Of a stretch of DNA of 64,000 nt, positions 1 through 10,606 are shown one piece after another. This DNA is from Cannabis sativa (Eukaryota > Streptophyta > Magnoliopsida > Rosales > Cannabaceae), in assembly GCF_029168945.1 (NCBI RefSeq), contig NC_083607.1, positions 36,937,257 to 37,001,256 of the forward strand, written 5' to 3'. Below the pieces are notes generated by a model. That model was not told the DNA's origin and made no database searches. It saw only the letters and a list, made by a program, of their open reading frames with translations. The position numbers and the translations under genes were made by a program. The first letter of the stretch is position 1; every line of letters starts with the position of its first letter.

Positions 1-1787
1 GTAGACATGTACTCTTTGGCATGATCACTTCTCAAAGTACGAATAGATACATTAAATTGAGTTTGAATCTCAGCACAAAAAGCACAGAATATAGAAAACA
101 ACTCAGAACGATTTTTCATTAAATATAACCAAGTTACACGAGAATAATCATCCACAAAAGTAACAAAATACCTGAATCCAGGTTGAGACAAAATAGGAGA
201 AGGACCCCAAACATCAGAATGAACTAACTCAAAAGGAACACTAGCACGTTTATTGACACGTGGACTCAAACTAACACGATGATGTTTGGCAAACTGACAT
301 GACTCACAATCTAACGAAGATAAACTACGATATTGGGGACACAGTTTCTTGAGCAAAGGAAGGGATGGATGACCTAAACGACAATGAGCCTCAAAAGCGG
401 AAGCAACACTCGAACAAGCAATAGAGGTTGGTGGAAGTGGGTCAAGAACATACAAGCCACCAGATTCATGTCCTTTACCAATAATCTTCTTCGTCACAAG
501 ATCCTGAAACAAACAATGATCAGGAAAGAATGAGATGCAACAATTTAGATTACGAGTGAGTTGACTAACAGAAAGCAAATTAAAGGACAAATCAGGTAAA
601 TGTAAGACTGATGACAAAGATAGCATAGGTGTAGGAACAATAGTGCCAGATCCAAGAACAGAAGCTGTTGACCCATCAGCTAAGGTGACAACAGAAGTGG
701 GACTATGAGACTGAAAAGTGGAAAAGAGACGGGAATTACCTGTCATATGATCTGTGGCACCAGAATCAATGACCCATTTTGAGGATTTGGAAAGAAGGCA
801 TGCATTAGAGTTACCTGATTCAGCAATCGCAGTGACAGAAGAAGATGAAGACTTAAGTGTTTCCTGATACCTTGAGAACTTGGCAAATTCATCAGCAGAA
901 ATAAGGACCGATTTGTCAGATGCATCACTAGTGCTTGCAATATTGGCAGAGTGTTGTTGTCGATTCTTAAATTGTAACTTCCTACACTCAAACTTGGTGT
1001 GGCCTGGTTTCTTACAATAATTGCACATGATGCTCCCAGAATTTGGTGTGCGGTTATCAGGTCCTTGTGAATTACCTCCTTTAAATCCACTTGGAGTAGA
1101 GTTTCTTTCCTGTGCATTATTACGACTCACCAAGTGCGCTATTCGGAGGAGTTGAAGAGGTAGTCTCGTGCGAAGAACACGAGTAAACACATCTTGTAAA
1201 GAGGAGACATCAGAACCAGAGAGAACTTGTGACTTTGCAGAGTCAAATTCAGATGAGAGTCCTGCAAGAAAACTCATAATAGCCATCTGTTCTCGTTGGC
1301 GCTGTTGAACTTTTACATCAGGACTAAACGGTAATAGCACATTAAGTTCTTCATATGTTTTCTTGAAAGCCATAAAATAATTCATAAGAGACTTATTTTG
1401 TTTCTCCGCGCGATAAAAAGCTTTGCAACCATCATATATGCGAGATATGTTGTCTTTGCCAGAATACAAAAACTCCAAGTAACCCATTAGTTCTTTAACC
1501 AATTCACAATGATTAATCAAACTAATTACCTCATTATCGATAGAATTTCGAATTTGAAGGAACAAGCGAGCATCCTCACGGAGCCATATTTTCCTTGAAT
1601 CGTTTGTTTCTTCAGGAGGATCGTCAGTCAAGTGATCATCTTTGTCAATACTCCTCAAATACAGTCGAATCGTCTTACTCCATTCCAAATAATTCGAACC
1701 AATCAACTTATGATCCGTGATTTTAGACATCACGGGAACAACATCAGAAACAACAACTGATTTTGAATCTAATCTTATCTCTGCCAT
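1..1787 (-). CDS. copia gag-pol polyprotein, N-terminal 595 codons
   Basis: An open frame runs from ATG at 1787 to the window edge with no stop or frameshift. Residues ~1-240 resemble the UBN2 gag domain (ends ...IRLYLRSIDKDDHL... near the start). A CCHC zinc knuckle (CNYCKKPGHTKFEC) lies at about residues 255-268. The aspartic protease site WVIDSGATDHMTG starts near residue 338. A GAG-pre-integrase domain (HCRLGHPSLPLL) follows, then the start of the integrase core (ELVHSDVWGP, FVTFVDDYSRVTWLYL). Reverse transcriptase and RNase H would lie outside the window. The product would package RNA, process itself and integrate cDNA. The start was chosen as the first ATG after the leader and primer-binding site, and the homologous ATG is kept in the copy at 7081. 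Confidence 0.9.
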   Translation of the reverse strand, partial: MAEIRLDSKSVVVSDVVPVMSKITDHKLIGSNYLEWSKTIRLYLRSIDKDDHLTDDPPEETNDSRKIWLREDARLFLQIRNSIDNEVISLINHCELVKELMGYLEFLYSGKDNISRIYDGCKAFYRAEKQNKSLMNYFMAFKKTYEELNVLLPFSPDVKVQQRQREQMAIMSFLAGLSSEFDSAKSQVLSGSDVSSLQDVFTRVLRTRLPLQLLRIAHLVSRNNAQERNSTPSGFKGGNSQGPDNRTPNSGSIMCNYCKKPGHTKFECRKLQFKNRQQHSANIASTSDASDKSVLISADEFAKFSRYQETLKSSSSSVTAIAESGNSNACLLSKSSKWVIDSGATDHMTGNSRLFSTFQSHSPTSVVTLADGSTASVLGSGTIVPTPMLSLSSVLHLPDLSFNLLSVSQLTRNLNCCISFFPDHCLFQDLVTKKIIGKGHESGGLYVLDPLPPTSIACSSVASAFEAHCRLGHPSLPLLKKLCPQYRSLSSLDCESCQFAKHHRVSLSPRVNKRASVPFELVHSDVWGPSPILSQPGFRYFVTFVDDYSRVTWLYLMKNRSELFSIFCAFCAEIQTQFNVSIRTLRSDHAKEYMS

Positions 1788-2112
1788 AATCTCAAAAACA
1801 AACACAAAGGACAGAGAAAAAGAACAAAAGAACACCAAGGAATGAACACCCAAACACGAAGAAGACAAACAAACACCGAATTACAACCTAGAACAGATGC
1901 GAGTGGGCTTAGAAGAACCCAGTGAAGAATCGGCAACAGACCGCCGTCGAAGGCGCCGTCACACGCGCCTCTACGCGCCGGCGCGTGAGCCCCACGCGCA
2001 GAAGCTTCAGGCGGCGCGTGAGCCCCACGCGCGAGGAATCCGGCGACCGGACTTCGGGGGTTTGTAGATCGGCGGCGGCGGCGGCGGCGGATTTCGAATT
2101 TTGAATCACAAT
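1788..2112 (-). other. retrotransposon 5' leader, CpG-rich with duplicated hairpin
   Basis: Untranslated leader between the primer-binding site and gag of Copia-1. It is strikingly GC-rich within AT-rich DNA. It has a (CGG)n run near 2070-2090 and two exact copies of GCGCGTGAGCCCCACGCGC at 1981-1999 and 2014-2032. Each copy can fold as a 7-bp stem with a 5-nt loop. A packaging or dimerisation role is possible but is only inference. Confidence 0.6.
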
Positions 2113-2124
2113 GCTCTGATACCA
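2113..2124 (-). other. primer-binding site, initiator-Met tRNA
   Basis: The minus strand reads TGGTATCAGAGC directly after the LTR end, complementary to the 3' end of plant initiator methionine tRNA, the usual primer of plant copia elements. Confidence 0.9.
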
Positions 2125-2261
2125 TGTAGAAAATAGTGATTCGAATTGTATGTTGATTTCATAGAATAATACATATTTATATACAGAGTTAGGAGACTAA
2201 ATATCTACTAAATATCTACTAAATATCTAACTCTCTTACAGCTAATATACACCTAATATCA
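2125..2261 (-). repeat. 5' LTR of Copia-1, outer end truncated
   Basis: About 137 bp, ending ...TTTCTACA beside the primer-binding site. It aligns with the LTR at 7516-7653, whose outer end starts TGTTAGAATATTACC. Here the first few bases are missing where the LINE begins. A triplicated TAGATATTTAG motif lies near the middle. Confidence 0.8.
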
Positions 2262-4774
2262 CGACTTGAGAGAGAAGATGGATCAATTATTGAGGAGAAG
2301 GAAGAAATAGTCAAGGAGATAACTTCTTTTTTCTCAAGTCTGTATACTTCTGAAAGAAGAGTGGGTAGTAGTATTGAAGGAATTGATTGGCATGCAATAC
2401 CAGATGACTCCGCTAGGCATTTAGAAAGACCGTTTGATGAAAGCGAAGTCAGAGAGGCAGTTTTCAGCTGTGAAGGCAGTAAAGCACCGGGGCCGGATGG
2501 TTTCAGTTTGGCTTTGTTTCAGTCTCAGTGGGAGGTAATCAAAGAAGATTTGATGAAAGTGGTTAAGTCGTTCGAAAGAGATGGTATTATTCAAGGAAGC
2601 ATCAACGAAACATTCATTTGCTTAATTCCTAAGAAGCTTGGCAGTTGCAGGGTTAGAAATTACAGACCAATCAGTCTGATAACAAGCGTTTATAAGGTTA
2701 TTGCTAAGATGCTCTCTATCAGACTCAGGGGCGTTTTGGGTGAGACTATCCTTGAAACTCAGTCGGCCTTTGTTGAGGGTCGACAAATACTGGACTCAGT
2801 TCTCATCGCTAACGAGACAGTAGAAGACTATAGAAGTAGAGGTCGAAGCGGTTTGGTCTACAAAATTGATTTTGAAAAAGCTTATGACCGAGTCGAATGG
2901 GAATTCGTGGACTTAGTCTTGTGAAAGAAAGGTTTTGGAGAAATTTGGAGGAAGTGGATCAAAGGGTGTATATCATCTACCTCATTTTCAGTCTTCGTCA
3001 ATGGAGCACCAAGGGGAAAGTTATTTGGGTCGCGAGGACTCAGACAAGGTGACTCACTTTCGCCCTTCCTATTTACCCTGGTTGCAGATGTGCTGGGGAG
3101 AATGACGAATAAGGCTGTCAGCTCAGGTAATACTTCTGGATTCTTGGTAGGAAGGGAGCGAGTCCAAGTTAGTCACCTTCAGTTCGCAGATGATACGCTA
3201 TTCTTTGTTGAGAATGAACAATCGTTACACAAGTTGTTGAGGGTAGTAGAAGCATTTTGTGCTTTATCTGGATTAAAGATTAACTTGAGCAAAAGCCAAT
3301 TGTTGGGAATTTGTACGAATGAGGAAATGGTTTCAAGGCTTGCAAGGAGGATTGGATGTGAAGTAGGAAGCTGGCCATTGCAATATCTGGGGCTGCCCTT
3401 GGGGGGTTCGCCTAGGAAATGGAGTTTTTGGGAACCAGTTCTGGACAAGTGCGCCAACAGACTCGATGGATGGAAATGTGCATTTTTATCTAAAGGGGGT
3501 AGGCTGACTCTCATTCAGTCAGTTCTATCTTCCCTTCCTTTATATTTCCTTTCATTATTTAAAGCACCTAAGTCAGTAACTAAAACATTCGAGAAGATGA
3601 TGAGAGATTTTTTGTGGGAAGGTGTGGGGAGCATCTAGTGGCTTGGGATGAGGTTTGTAGGCCTCGACATGAGGGAGGCCTAGGAATTGGGAGGTTAGAA
3701 TTAAGAAACAGAAGTTTGCTTCTGAAGTGGTTGTGGAGATTTCCCTTAGAGCAAAACTCGTTGTGGCATAGGGTAGTGGTCAGTAGATATGGTAGGGCTG
3801 ATAATCTTTGGGACTCTAAGAAAGATAGTCGTTTATCTCCTAAAGGTCCGTGGAGAGACATCTCAGATTTGTATGACGAGTTTCTGGGTTTGGTACATTT
3901 TAAAATAGGAAGAGGGGATAGAATTCGGTTTTGGGAAGACGTCCGGATTGACGATCGTCCTTTGGTTAGTGCATTCCCTGATTTAGCAGTGATCTCAAAA
4001 GGAAGAAACGCTCCTATAAAGGAAATGATAGTTGACGAGGGATTACCAGGTGGATGGGTGGAGAGCTGGAATTTCAAATTCAGAAGGAACTTAATGGATA
4101 GAGAGATACCAAGCCTTATTTCATTGATGCAAAAAGTGGAACATGTAAAAGTACTGAGTATCTCGGAGGATAGCCGTATTTGGAGACCAGATCCTTCTGG
4201 TGTTTTCTCTTGTAAATCAGCTTTTTCCTGGCTGACATCAAATCCATCAGTTAGGGGTCTGGATTGGACAAAGTCCCTATGGAAAAGCTGTGTTCCATCA
4301 AAAGTTAAGGTGTTTGGCTGGCTTGTGGTTTTGGAAAAAGTAAATGTCCATGATAAGGTGTTAAAAAGGAAGCCTTTTTTTTGTATTTTCCCGGGGTGGT
4401 GTGTCTGCTGTAAAGGCAGCGGAGAAATTGTTGGCCACCTTTTCTTGGAATGCAAATATATTCGTCGAATATGGACATATGTGTTGGGAGAATTTGAATT
4501 ATCATGGGCTATGCCAAGGTCTGTATCACATTTGATAGTGTCCAAGTTAAATGGAAGTAAACGCAAAACAAAGTTATGGAAAACAACGATAGTAGCAACA
4601 ATTTGGGCCGTATGGCTTGAAAGAAATGCTAGAATCTTTGAAGGGACTACTAAATCAGAAGAGGATGTGTGGGAGCAAGTCAAATTTTGGACAGCTACTT
4701 GGGTCTTTAAAACTAAACATTTTGAGGACCTATCTTTTTTAGATTTGTGTAGAGAATGGAAATCATTTGTATAG
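2262..4774 (+). pseudogene. LINE-1 ORF2: reverse transcriptase and zf-RVT
   Basis: Broken ORF2. The first block, to 2924, has the RT fingers (SKAPGPDGFSLALFQSQW, NYRPISLITSVYKVIAK, FEKAYDRVEWEFV). An in-frame TGA at 2922 interrupts it; the same frame resumes with GLRQGDSLSPFLF and the catalytic HLQFADDTLFF motif near 3175. A frameshift at about 3620-3638 moves to a third block to 4774 with the zf-RVT region (FSCKSAFSWL, VPSKVKVFGWL, CVCCKGSGEIVGHLFLEC). The protein would reverse-transcribe its own mRNA at a nicked site. With a stop and a frameshift it is not functional here. Confidence 0.9.
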
Positions 4775-4966
4775 GGTCAGTATGTGGATGTATTTACTTC
4801 TTTTTCTTTTGAGGCAAAGTGGGGGAATACTCTTGCATTAGAATTTTTGTTTTGTTATTATTTGTAATTATGGTTTTCTTCCACCATAAGGGAGGCTTTT
4901 AATATATATCGGGGAGGATCCTGTCAAAGACATAAGGATCTCTTCTCCTTTTTCAAAAAAAAAAAA
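2262..4966 (+). mobile_element. L1-type LINE (LINE-1), 5'-truncated
   Basis: Non-LTR retrotransposon lacking ORF1 and the endonuclease and starting inside ORF2, as expected from incomplete target-primed reverse transcription. It ends in a 12-A tail at 4955-4966 after a ~180-bp 3' UTR. It separates the Copia-1 LTR from another copia (Copia-2), so it landed at or near that junction. Confidence 0.9.
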
Positions 4967-6165
4967 GAAATTACCATCAACTATTTTAGCTTTTTGATCT
5001 CTTGAACAAGGTATATATGATTCAAAAGATTTAGAAGAACTTGTCATATGATCTGAAGTTCCAGAATCAATTATCCATGGTGGATGATTTTTGATAACAT
5101 CTTAAAGCATTTATTTCTAATACTTTGTTACCTGCATATGCAATAGAGGCAGTAGGAATACCGGATGAGAACGAGGTAGTGTTCAGTATTGCATGAAAGT
5201 GATTCATCTGCTCCTTAGTGAAGGGGCTGGACTCAGGTTCATGTGCAGAAGGGGTTCGACCTGTCTTTTCTCTCTCTGCCTTGCTTTTCTAGTTTGCTGG
5301 TTTGCCATGGATTCTCCAGCAGGTCTCTCGAGTATGACGAGGTTTATTACAGAAATCACACCAACGCGTGGCTTCTCATCAGTTTTCTGCATGTATGGGG
5401 TGTTCTTGTTATATCCTGCGCCCATGATGGCTAGCGCTGAACTCTCAACAATAGATGTAGGTGTCTTTTTTCCCAACATAACACTCCTACGACTCTCCTC
5501 TCTTCTAACTTCAGCGAATACTTCACCAATTGGAGGTAGGGGCTGTCTTCCAATAATCCTCCCCCTCACCTCATCAAACTCAACATTGAGACCAGCCAGG
5601 AACTTATAGATTTGGGTTTTCTCAATCGTTTTCTTGTGGTGTTTGCCATCTTCTGCAGATTTCCACTCATAAGTATCGAAAAGATCTTAGTCTTGCCAGA
5701 TTCTTTTCAAAGATTAAAGTACTTTGTCACGTTGTCCTCCCCTTGCTTTATTTCTCCAAGTTTGATATTTAACCCGAAAAACTAAGATTGATTTTCAAGA
5801 TCAGAATACATTTCAATAATGTTGTCCCATAGCTCCTTTGCTGTGGGATAGCACATATAATTGGAGCTAATCTCTTCTACCATAGAGTTAACAAGCCAAG
5901 CCATCACCATAGAATTTTCAGCATCCCAAGTTTCATAGGTTGAATCAGTTTCAGCTGGAGCCTTCTTTTCACCAGTCAAATATCCAATTTTTCCTCGACC
6001 TTTCATATACATCTTCACCGATTGATACCATCTCAAAAAGTTTTCTCCATTCAAGCGCATAGTAGTGATCTGGACAGAGCGAGACTCGGTAGATTTGGTA
6101 GAAAGAATAGTGGAATTGGTTGGGATGGGGTTGTTTTTGGTTATACCTGACTCAGAATCTAACAT
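4967..6165 (-). pseudogene. copia gag-protease fragment (Copia-2)
   Basis: Decayed copia coding region. From ATG at 6165 the gag N-terminus reads through LNGENFLRWYQSVKMYMKGR and AKELWDNIIEMYSD to a stop at 5782. After a frameshift a gag segment continues (RGRIIGRQPLPPIGEVFAEV at ~5569, then EESRRSVMLGKK). A frameshifted zinc knuckle follows near 5340. The protease site PWIIDSGTSDHMTS lies at about 5090-5045. The fragment ends at the LINE-1 poly(A) tail, so the rest of pol is missing or displaced. It belongs to a different family from Copia-1. Confidence 0.8.
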
Positions 6166-6246
6166 GGTGCAAATAGGACAGAGGTGATTAGGGTTAGGGG
6201 TGCGATTAGGGTAGAGTATGATTTTTTTTTTCTTTTTCTTGTTCTG

Positions 6247-6258
6247 GCTCTGATACCA
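6247..6258 (-). other. primer-binding site of Copia-2
   Basis: Minus-strand TGGTATCAGAGC upstream of the gag start at 6165, complementary to initiator-Met tRNA. No minus-strand LTR adjoins it; coding sequence of an oppositely oriented copia starts two bases away. Confidence 0.8.
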
Positions 6259-6259
6259 A

Positions 6260-6525
6260 TTTGATTTTCTGACTAGCAAGCTGGCTATGGAGAACATTTT
6301 TAGTCCAGCTTGAGGGGGAGTGTTGGAAAATCAGCTTTCTTAATTATTATTATTATTATACAGTATAGCTGTATAATAATGATTCTGTTTTTATTGTACC
6401 ATATTTTTAGGGAATTAGTTTAGGGATTCATTGTATCTTTATTATTTGATATGTTTCTCTTTGTAGATTTATTGTACATGTTATATATACTGCTTTATAT
6501 CAGAAATAAAATAACACAGCAAAAA
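6260..6525 (+). mobile_element. copia 3' end fragment: pol tail, PPT and partial LTR
   Basis: Plus-strand codons 6260-6313 read FDFLTSKLAMENIFSPA and then a stop, the usual copia RNase H tail. They are followed by the polypurine tract GAGGGGGAG and an LTR starting TGTTGGAAAATC at 6321. The LTR runs through a TATA-like stretch (TTATATATACTGC, ~6480) and an AATAAAATAACACAGC poly(A)-signal-like end before homology becomes unclear near 6525. It is joined head-on to the primer-binding site of the minus-strand Copia-2. The same pol tail occurs, decayed, near 8694. Confidence 0.7.
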
Positions 6526-6777
6526 TATTTTTTCCCTAAATTTGTCGACTTTTTTAAAGGGCATATTTGTCTTTTTTATTTTTAATTAGTAAAATTAAAA
6601 TTAAAATAAACTAAGTTAGGAAAGGGAAATGTATTCCCTATAAAAATGGGAGGAAAACATTTCTTTTTATTTTCTCCCTAATTTGTGTAGGCCCCACTAC
6701 TTTCTCCTTTTTTGAAATTTAGTAAATAATTGTATAGGAATCAATACCATACCATTGATTTCAATTCCCTTAAACAT
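6526..6777. other. AT-rich spacer, nothing recognised
   Basis: AT-rich DNA without a convincing ORF, repeat end or RNA gene between the copia LTR fragment and the next copia fragment. It may be intron or intergenic DNA of the host gene at 7704-11413. Confidence 0.4.
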
Positions 6778-7081
6778 GTCATTAGTTCTTTAACCAATTC
6801 ACAATGATTATTCAAACTAATTACCTCATTATCGATAGAATTTCGAATTTGAAGAAACAAGCGAGCATCCTCACGTAGCCACACTTTCCTTGAATCATTT
6901 TTTTCTTTGGGAGGATCATCAGTGAAGTGATCATCTTTTGTCAATACTCCTTAGATAAAGTCGTATTGCCTTACTCCATTCTAAATAATTCGAACCAATC
7001 AATTCACAGTCCGTGATTTTAGACAACACAAGAATCACATCAGAAACAACTAGTGGTTTTGGATTTGATTTCGTCTGTCAT
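6778..7081 (-). pseudogene. copia gag N-terminal fragment (Copia-3)
   Basis: Homologous to the first ~100 residues of the Copia-1 gag at 1-1787, starting at ATG 7081 and ending abruptly at about 6778, where homology stops. A one-base insertion in the GACAAAAGATGATC stretch near 6943 shifts the frame; the second part reads DDHFTDDPPKEKNDSRKVW. The leader at 7082-7503 has lost much of the GC-rich hairpin content of the Copia-1 leader. Confidence 0.85.
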
Positions 7082-7503
7082 AATTTCAGAAACAAATATC
7101 GAACGAGACAAGGTTGAATTGAATAATGAAAAATAAGTAAAGAACACCCAAATACGAAGTAGGGAGAAATACCAAACTATAACTTGAGACAAATGTGAGT
7201 AGGCTTAAGGGGGGTTGAAAAACGAATCGGAGACGAATCGCTGCTGAAACCTCTGTCACACGCGCCTCCACGCGTCGATGCGTGGGGTAGGTGGCAGAAG
7301 AAACGAGCGGCGCGTAAGCCACACGTGTGAGGAATCCGATGACCAGACTTTGGGGTTTGGCAGATCGGCCGCTAGCAATCCTTTTGAGTGGGTGGTAACA
7401 AAAGATCCCTCTAAATATGGTTTCCGAAAAAAAACCCTAATTGAAAAACCCAAATTCGGAATAAACCCTAATTTTGAATTTTGAATTCCCAATCCTACAG
7501 TCA

Positions 7504-7515
7504 GCTCTGATACCA
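7504..7515 (-). other. primer-binding site of Copia-3
   Basis: Minus-strand TGGTATCAGAGC immediately inside the LTR at 7516, complementary to initiator-Met tRNA. Confidence 0.88.
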
Positions 7516-7653
7516 TGTAAAATATGGTGATTGAATTGTGTATTATATTCCATAGAATAGTATATATTTATATATAAAGTTAGAAGACTAAAAAAGAAAC
7601 TACTAAATACAATTTATTCTAATTTTTACAAATATACAGGTAATATTCTAACA
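7516..7653 (-). repeat. 5' LTR of Copia-3 (138 bp)
   Basis: Complete short LTR with TG...CA ends: the minus strand starts TGTTAGAATATTACC at 7653 and ends at 7516 next to the primer-binding site. It aligns over its length with the LTR at 2125-2261 and defines that truncated copy's missing end. Confidence 0.85.
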
Positions 7654-7703
7654 AGTTTTTTATTGAACTGTTTATTTTGTAATTTGCATTTTCAATTCAT
7701 TAG

Positions 7704-10531
7704 ATTTTTATGAAATGGGAGCCCCTTATGTTTATCGTGAGTTGCTATTTGTGAGTTCATTTATTAACTTTGCATGGCATCAGTTTACTAGAAGGGGTTA
7801 TAAGAGGCATTTTATGCTCTTGTGTATTTGCAATGATTCTTTAGTTTGAGAATGAGAAAATAAATGTTTCAGGTGAACAAGATTGTACGGGGTCAGTTTG
7901 ATTTATTCCAGTCAATGTACAAGCCATTTCTTGAAGAATACGAGGCTAAAGAGATTCTTAGATCCTCTTATTTTTCGGATCACAAATCAAACATATCTCA
8001 GGTTGGTTTTGATCTTTAAAGTCATCACGGTCTACTTTTTTGTTCAGTACCATGTCGTAAATATCTACTTTTTTTTTTTTTTTTTGAAAGAAATGTCGTA
8101 AATATCTACTTGCAGTGGAGAACTTTATTTATATATATACATATATAATAGGGTAATTTTTCTGATATATTATTCCTTTATTTTTCTCATCTTGCATTGG
8201 AATGGTTTTTCATTTATTTTCAAAATGGAATAGTCATTTTACCAAAATGATAGAAAAGTCATTCTATTGGAATGACATTCCAATACTCTAAAATGCAACC
8301 AAACTAAAGAATGGAATAAAAATTGTTTCCTTTCTATTCTATTCCATTTCATTTTATTACTTCCAACCAAATGCCACTTAAGTGTTCGGTATAAGAATTT
8401 TACTTGGTGGGTTTTAGTTGAGGCATCGAGATTAAAAGGATCTCAAAACTCAAGTATTTTAAGATTTTTAGATTATCCCAAAATTAATTTAAATACGAGA
8501 CCCTTACAAACATAAATTCTCAACTAAACTCATACCAAACATAGGCTTGGTTTTCATTTCCATTCCCAAGAACCTAAACCTGAGAATAGTAGTCTTTAAA
8601 GCTATCTTACAACTTTACAAGAATCATTCTAAGATAGGGAGCTTCCTAAATTAGTTTTCTACCAATAGTCCCTAAAGCTTTCTTGAAATATCTTCCATAG
8701 CCAGCTTGCCACTCAAAAATCAAATTGCTTTTTGAACAATTCTTTTGTGAAGATTTCTACTACTTGTTTTTCCATAGGAACATAAGTCATACCAACCAGT
8801 CCATCTTTTATCTTCTCCTTGATAAAATGCTTATCCACTTCTTCCACATGTTTCTTACAGTCATGAAGAAGTCGTTTGTGAGCAATCGAGATGGTAGCCT
8901 TGTTATCACAATACAATTTCATAGGCGATGATGGTGATGCCTTCAGTTCTTCATATATTCTTCTTATTCACAAAAATTCACATATACCACGAGTCACGAC
9001 TCTAATCTCAACCTCAACACTGATTCAACTGCATTTTGTTTTTTACTCTGCCATGTGACTAAGCTACCCCCAAAAAATGAACAATAACACAAGGTAGATC
9101 TTCTATCTACTACACTTCTAGCCCAAGCTGCATCTGTATAGGTTTTAATTTGTAGATCTTGTGATCTAAACACGAGTCCTTTCCTAAGTTTTCCATACTT
9201 TAGAATTTTGCAGATGGTTTTGAATTGAGTAGGCCAAATGAACACATAAATTGACTTGCCATCCTCATTGAGAAAACTGTCTTGCCATACGCATTGAGAA
9301 TGCTATGTCTGGCCGTCTGGCCGTGTGTGTGAGAGGTGAATTATTCTTGCAACTAGTATTTGATAACGTTCCTGGTCCTTCAGATTCTCTGCTTTAACAT
9401 TCGATTCAATTGATGTTTCAGTAGGCTTACTCTGAATACCAGATAACTTTTCTGTCTGACACATTTTTATCATCACAGTGGCTACCAACAATGTTTTTTT
9501 CCCAACATTTTTTGATATTTTTAGAAAATGAAACAAAACTGGGAATTCTTTGTCTTGAAATTCAAATCTATTTATTATTTAATAAATATTTTATTCTATG
9601 TTTAAATTCAACACAATAGAAGATAAGTTAGAAGTTTCCGAAATACAAATAACAATGAAAAAAGAAAAACAAACAAAAACTGAAGTTAACAGGAAGGGTC
9701 AACTTATTTGATTTGTGTCTTTATCTTGTCAAATTTTGCAAATTTAGAATTTATACATGTTATTTATATAAAAATATATTATGTATTATACTAATATACT
9801 ATGCATTATGTATTATAATACATTCATTATATTAATAATAGAAATTGCGGGATTGTGACCCCTTGTCCCAACCATTGTAAGCACGTGTGTCACCCAGGGC
9901 ATAAGGGGCGTGATGACTTAACGTCATCCTCACCTTCCTACAGCTTATCATTGGCAGTGTGCTCGGGGTTTCAAACTCATCCGAAATTTAGCAATTCGTC
10001 TATTCAATATTTTAGGGCCCAGATAACTCAATTTTCTCTGATGAACTATTTGTGTTAATAGATTAGTTCGATCCAAAAGTCTCACTATGTAGATCAAGTA
10101 CATACGCTGATTTACAAAGATACCTTCCTTGGACCTTTGCAAATTCCATTCTGAGAAAATATTTTAATGCACCCAAGTCTTTTTCAGCTTATCAAGCTCA
10201 CATTGATCACTCCCATTCAACATAATATCATCCACTGACACAATCAAGATGGGCACTTTCCTTCAAATATTTATAGAACATTGTATGATCTGCCTGACTT
10301 TGTGTGTGTCCATGGTTGTTTTATCACTTTAATAAAGCCCTTAAACCAAGCTTTAGCTTGTGCCCATATAAGGACTTCTTCAGTCTGCACACTTTCCCAG
10401 CTCCATTTTTTTTTTCATGGACACTCTTTTGGCTCTCCATGAAGGAAGGGCAGATAGAATTTACTACGAGAGTTAGCAATGTTTACGATGAAATTTATCT
10501 TTTGCTACAGGTGCAAACTTTTGTTGGTAGT

Positions 10532-10606
<75 letters not shown>

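Larger units (their letters stand above)
1..2261 (-). mobile_element. Ty1/copia retrotransposon (Copia-1), 5' half
   Basis: Read on the minus strand the order is LTR (2125-2261), primer-binding site (2113-2124), GC-rich leader, then gag-protease-integrase running off the window start. The very short LTR, the UBN2-type gag and the single-frame gag-pol suggest the Ale/Retrofit lineage; that lineage call is inference. The element looks young because its reading frame is unbroken. The outer end of the LTR is lost at the junction with a LINE at about 2262. A second, shorter relative lies at 6778-7653. Confidence 0.88.

Noticed and set aside
743..1117. Short minus-strand ORF as a separate gene
   Set aside because: It is a shadow in another frame of the open copia gag-pol frame at 1-1787.
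3179..4683. Long minus-strand ORFs opposite LINE-1
   Set aside because: Antisense frames of the LINE reverse transcriptase; no independent coding signal.
5193..5609. Plus-strand membrane-protein-like ORFs
   Set aside because: Antisense shadow of the decayed Copia-2 gag, which reads RGRIIGRQPLPPIGEVFAEV on the minus strand.
9847..9979. Functional rRNA gene
   Set aside because: Only ~130 bp of 16S, with many changes and no flanking rDNA.
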